Source of the DNA: an alpha proteobacterium HIMB59
Lineage (GTDB): Bacteria > Pseudomonadota > Alphaproteobacteria > HIMB59
Reading direction: 5' to 3'
Assembly (NCBI GenBank): GCA_000299115.1
Contig: CP003801.1
Coordinates: forward strand, 620,001 to 684,000
Length of the DNA stretch: 64,000 bases
Shown here: piece by piece, positions 61,630 through 64,000 of the stretch
Position numbering within the stretch: the stretch's first letter is position 1
Layout of the letters: each line of letters opens with the position of its first letter
The notes under the pieces: generated by a model
What the model saw: only the letters and a program-made list of their open reading frames with translations
What the model was told of the DNA's origin: nothing
Databases searched by the model: none
Position numbers and translations under genes: made by a program

Positions 61630-62787
61630 ATGAAATTAATTAATAATTTAAAAACTTTAAATTTTAATACTAAAAAGAACGTTGAATATCAATTAGAAGA
61701 ATTTTTCAAAATAGATTTATTTAATCCAATCACTGATAAAAACTATTTTTCTCAATACGATTTTTCATTATTTAAAAACAAGAAATATCGCGTTCATGTT
61801 TTTGGTATGGGAGGGTCTTCTCTAAGCGCAAAACTTTTAATGCAGTTTTTAGCTCCAGAAAAATTAAACACAGAATTATTTATTTATGATAATCCTTCGC
61901 CAATTCAACTAGACTCAAATCTATCTGGAAAAAAAATATCAAAGAATGATTTATTTATTTTTATTTCTAAATCAGGTAATACAGTGGAGACAAAATTTTT
62001 TCTCCATTGGGTCATTAAATATCTAAAAAAAAATAATATTAAAAATATTTATAAGCATTTTTTATTTATCACTGAAAATAAAAATAATTATTTAAATAAT
62101 TTTGCTCAGAAAAACAATATAAGAACATTTGAACATGACCCACAAATTGGTGGGAGGTTTAGTATTTTTTCAATCACAGCTCTTTTACCAATTATTGCTA
62201 TGGGCTACTCTTTAGGAAGTCTTATTAATTCTTTCAAAAAAGCCAAAGAATTAATTAAAAAAAACCACAAAAAACTGGCATTAAATATTATTTCTTCGCA
62301 AGTTTATGAAAAAAACAAAGGTCTTAATATTGTAGTTGGTCTAAATTATCACGATAAATTACGAACTCTAAACGAATGGTACCGTCAAATTTTTGCTGAA
62401 AGTCTTGGTAAAAATAAAAAAGCAATTAATTATGTAAGCGCCTTTGGATCAATTGATCAGCATAGTCAATTTCAACTCTTTATTGACGGCCCAAGGGATA
62501 AACAATTTATTTTTTTTAAAATAAAAAATTCTATAAAACCAATAAATTCTATCCAAGATCTTCTTCTTAATCATAATCTCTTATCTACTCTAGAAAAGGG
62601 AGCTATTAAAACTTTAGAATTAGAAAAATTTTTAGTTAATCAAATAATAATAGATGATAATTTTGAAGATTATTCTTACCTTTTAATCTATTTGATTTTT
62701 GATATTTATCTGAGAGCAAAAATTGAAAAAATTAATTTTTTAGATCAACCTGCAGTTGAAGTTTTAAAGAAAAATACTAGAGCGTAA
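61630..62787 (+). CDS. pgi: Glucose-6-phosphate isomerase, short form
   Basis: A 385-aa protein, shorter than the usual 450-550 residues. Key sites remain: sugar-phosphate loop FISKSGNTVETK, GGRFSIFS, catalytic Glu in YRQIFAESLGK, His in GSIDQHSQFQ, and Lys in DQPAVEVLKK. It interconverts glucose 6-phosphate and fructose 6-phosphate. The missing length is mostly at the N-terminus and between domains. Confidence 0.88.
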   Translation: MKLINNLKTLNFNTKKNVEYQLEEFFKIDLFNPITDKNYFSQYDFSLFKNKKYRVHVFGMGGSSLSAKLLMQFLAPEKLNTELFIYDNPSPIQLDSNLSGKKISKNDLFIFISKSGNTVETKFFLHWVIKYLKKNNIKNIYKHFLFITENKNNYLNNFAQKNNIRTFEHDPQIGGRFSIFSITALLPIIAMGYSLGSLINSFKKAKELIKKNHKKLALNIISSQVYEKNKGLNIVVGLNYHDKLRTLNEWYRQIFAESLGKNKKAINYVSAFGSIDQHSQFQLFIDGPRDKQFIFFKIKNSIKPINSIQDLLLNHNLLSTLEKGAIKTLELEKFLVNQIIIDDNFEDYSYLLIYLIFDIYLRAKIEKINFLDQPAVEVLKKNTRA

Positions 62788-62788
62788 C

Positions 62789-63082
62789 CTGTTAGAAAAA
62801 TTAATAAAACTATTTAAAGCTAAGTCTTTTTTTCATTTAATTAAAATTTTTATTGTATTTGCTTTAGCAGGATCTTTATCGGTCATTATTTCTGATCCAA
62901 TTTTAAAGATCATTAATTTAAACGAAATTATTACTTTTTATCCTCTTTATTTATTTATCAGATTAATAATAATTTTTCCTTTATATCAAGTAACTTTAAT
63001 GGGTGTCTCATTTTGCTTTGGTGAATATAATTATTTTAAAAAATTTATGATTAAATTCTTAAATTATTTTAAGTTTCGTTAA
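62789..63082 (+). CDS. Small membrane protein, DUF6787-like, apparent CTG start
   Basis: A 97-aa frame beginning two bases after the pgi stop. The protein LLEKLIKLFKAK... has a hydrophobic segment with FALAGSLSVIISDPIL, then LIIIFPLYQVTLMGVSFCFGEY and a basic tail, the DUF6787 pattern as I know it. No ATG, GTG or TTG is in frame at the N-terminus after the upstream stop; CTG 62789 is the best start, likely translated by coupling to pgi. It overlaps rsmD (opposite strand) by four bases. Confidence 0.65.
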   Translation: MLEKLIKLFKAKSFFHLIKIFIVFALAGSLSVIISDPILKIINLNEIITFYPLYLFIRLIIIFPLYQVTLMGVSFCFGEYNYFKKFMIKFLNYFKFR

Positions 63083-63609
63083 TTATTTCTAAAAAAAAGA
63101 ATTTTTTTATTTTTATAATTTTTAGAAAAAACTAAATTTTCATTAGATATATTTTGATTAGACTCATAGATCACAAGACATTTTTTTGAGAGCTTTGGTA
63201 AAATATTTATTTTAAATAAATTAAAGTCATAATTATATGGAGGGTCCACATAGATAATATTGCAATTTTCAATTAACGATTCTGAATGTTTAAAAATATC
63301 AGTTTGATGAATTTCATAATTGTCATTTGGAATATTTTTTAAAAAAATCTTAAGTGTATTTAAGTTTTGAATTGATAAATCATTGAAAATGACTTTTTGG
63401 GCACCTCTAGAAAGTGCCTCAATCCCCATAGACCCTGTCCCACAAAATAAGTCTCCAAATGTGCTTTCTGCTAAGTTCACATTGAGTTCATTGTTGTGCT
63501 GTATAAGATTGAAGACATCCTCTCTTATTCTAGAAAGAGTGGGCCTATAATCATGAGTTTTTAAAATGGGTATTACCCTTCCTTTTAAAGTCCCACTAAT
63601 AACTCTCAT
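63079..63609 (-). CDS. rsmD: 16S rRNA (guanine966-N2)-methyltransferase RsmD
   Basis: A 176-aa protein: MRVISGTLKGRVI, FGDLFCGTGSMGIEALSRGA (SAM loop) and the catalytic DPPYN. It methylates G966 of 16S rRNA. It overlaps the pseudouridine synthase gene by 14 bases and lies downstream of it. Confidence 0.93.
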   Translation of the reverse strand: MRVISGTLKGRVIPILKTHDYRPTLSRIREDVFNLIQHNNELNVNLAESTFGDLFCGTGSMGIEALSRGAQKVIFNDLSIQNLNTLKIFLKNIPNDNYEIHQTDIFKHSESLIENCNIIYVDPPYNYDFNLFKINILPKLSKKCLVIYESNQNISNENLVFSKNYKNKKILFFRNN

Positions 63610-64000
63610 GTATTGTCATTTCTTTATATTTAGATATCGGGATAGTTTTCACTTTGTATTGACCAAAAGAAATTCTTTTTAATCTCTCCACTTTTAAATT
63701 AAATATCTCACATATATTTCTAATTTCTCTATTTTTTCCCTCTGTTAATTCAAACCTAAGCGTATGCTTATTTTTATCTGTATGAGTTAAAGATACATGG
63801 GGATTTTTATATATTTTTGCTGCATAAATTTTTTTATTCAGAGCTTTAAGCTTTAAATCATTAAAAGATCCAATAACGTTTACCACATAGACTCTTTTGA
63901 TATTTGATTTAGGAGACTCCAGTTTTCTTTTATAGGTAGTGCTATCAGTTAATAATAACAATCCCTCTGAATTATAATCTAATCTACCAATATAATGATA
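63596..64000 (-). CDS. RluB/RsuA-type pseudouridine synthase (partial)
   Basis: The frame is open to the window edge, so the N-terminus is missing; about 134 residues are seen. The first visible segment is GRLDYNSEGLLLLTD, which holds the catalytic Asp of the RsuA/RluB/RluE family; ELTEGKNREIRNICE is the conserved C-terminal motif. It isomerises uridine in rRNA. A TTG at 63961 is internal and not the start. Confidence 0.9.
   Translation of the reverse strand, partial: YHYIGRLDYNSEGLLLLTDSTTYKRKLESPKSNIKRVYVVNVIGSFNDLKLKALNKKIYAAKIYKNPHVSLTHTDKNKHTLRFELTEGKNREIRNICEIFNLKVERLKRISFGQYKVKTIPISKYKEMTIHESY

Noticed and set aside
1-64000. CRISPR arrays, insertion sequences, prophage or rRNA
   Set aside because: No regularly spaced repeats, transposase, integrase or rRNA sequence was seen on either strand.

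Overview
The window is compact, AT-rich bacterial chromosome (about two thirds A+T by eye), with one or two bases between many genes and frequent ATGA or TAATG overlaps. The gene set points to a free-living, probably marine, low-GC alphaproteobacterium. The evidence is a SAM-II-type riboswitch before metX-metW, Coq7, a HIG1-type small protein, the gloB/methyltransferase/metW/metX/hisC/tyrA block, and two large sugar/polyol ABC uptake operons. The exact clade (for example an AEGEAN-169/HIMB59-like lineage) is inference. I saw no insertion sequence, phage gene, CRISPR array or rRNA.

Region 1 (1-16.5 kb) is a large catabolic cluster. A left-edge gene, cut by the window, encodes a winged-helix DNA-binding domain fused to a sugar solute-binding-protein fold. 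It is divergent from a ribose-type ABC transporter (binding protein, double ATPase, two permeases). The transporter is followed by an SDR dehydrogenase, an M24-fold protein with an altered metal site, a TPP-dependent E1 alpha/beta pair, a free-standing lipoyl protein, a succinate-semialdehyde-type aldehyde dehydrogenase, a Gfo/Idh oxidoreductase, an IolC-like kinase, IolB, an IolJ-like class II aldolase and an aldose epimerase. The lower myo-inositol steps (IolB-IolC-IolJ) are present but IolE and IolD are not. Nearly identical 17-bp palindromes lie at the same distance before the transporter and before the SDR, so the two parts look co-regulated.

Region 2 (16.5-20.8 kb, minus strand) is a GldA/GldF/GldG-type ABC exporter with a DUF4340-type protein. 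Region 3 (20.9-33.3 kb) is a second sugar region: xylose isomerase, HAD phosphatase and aldo/keto reductase; then a divergent pair of operons. One has a Gfo/Idh oxidoreductase and an IolE-superfamily isomerase. The other has a COG1653-type binding protein, two permeases, a small membrane protein, two ATPases and DhaL-DhaK kinase subunits.

Region 4 (33.3-64 kb) is mostly housekeeping: tRNA-Ala(GGC), Fe-alcohol dehydrogenase, nitrilase, uracil-DNA glycosylase, gloB, metW-metX with its riboswitch, hisC-tyrA, argH-lppL-lysA-ydcF-plsC, coq7-dsbB, an MntR-type regulator divergent from a putative manganese-linked transporter, an orphan iron-type ABC permease, LysE, tRNA-Leu(CAA), ribF-ileS-lspA, a short pgi, rsmD and a truncated pseudouridine synthase. 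Genes added from direct reading are the edge regulator, a 56-aa membrane peptide (33328), the 48-aa lipoprotein before lysA (48202, minus) and a 97-aa membrane protein that apparently starts at CTG (62789).
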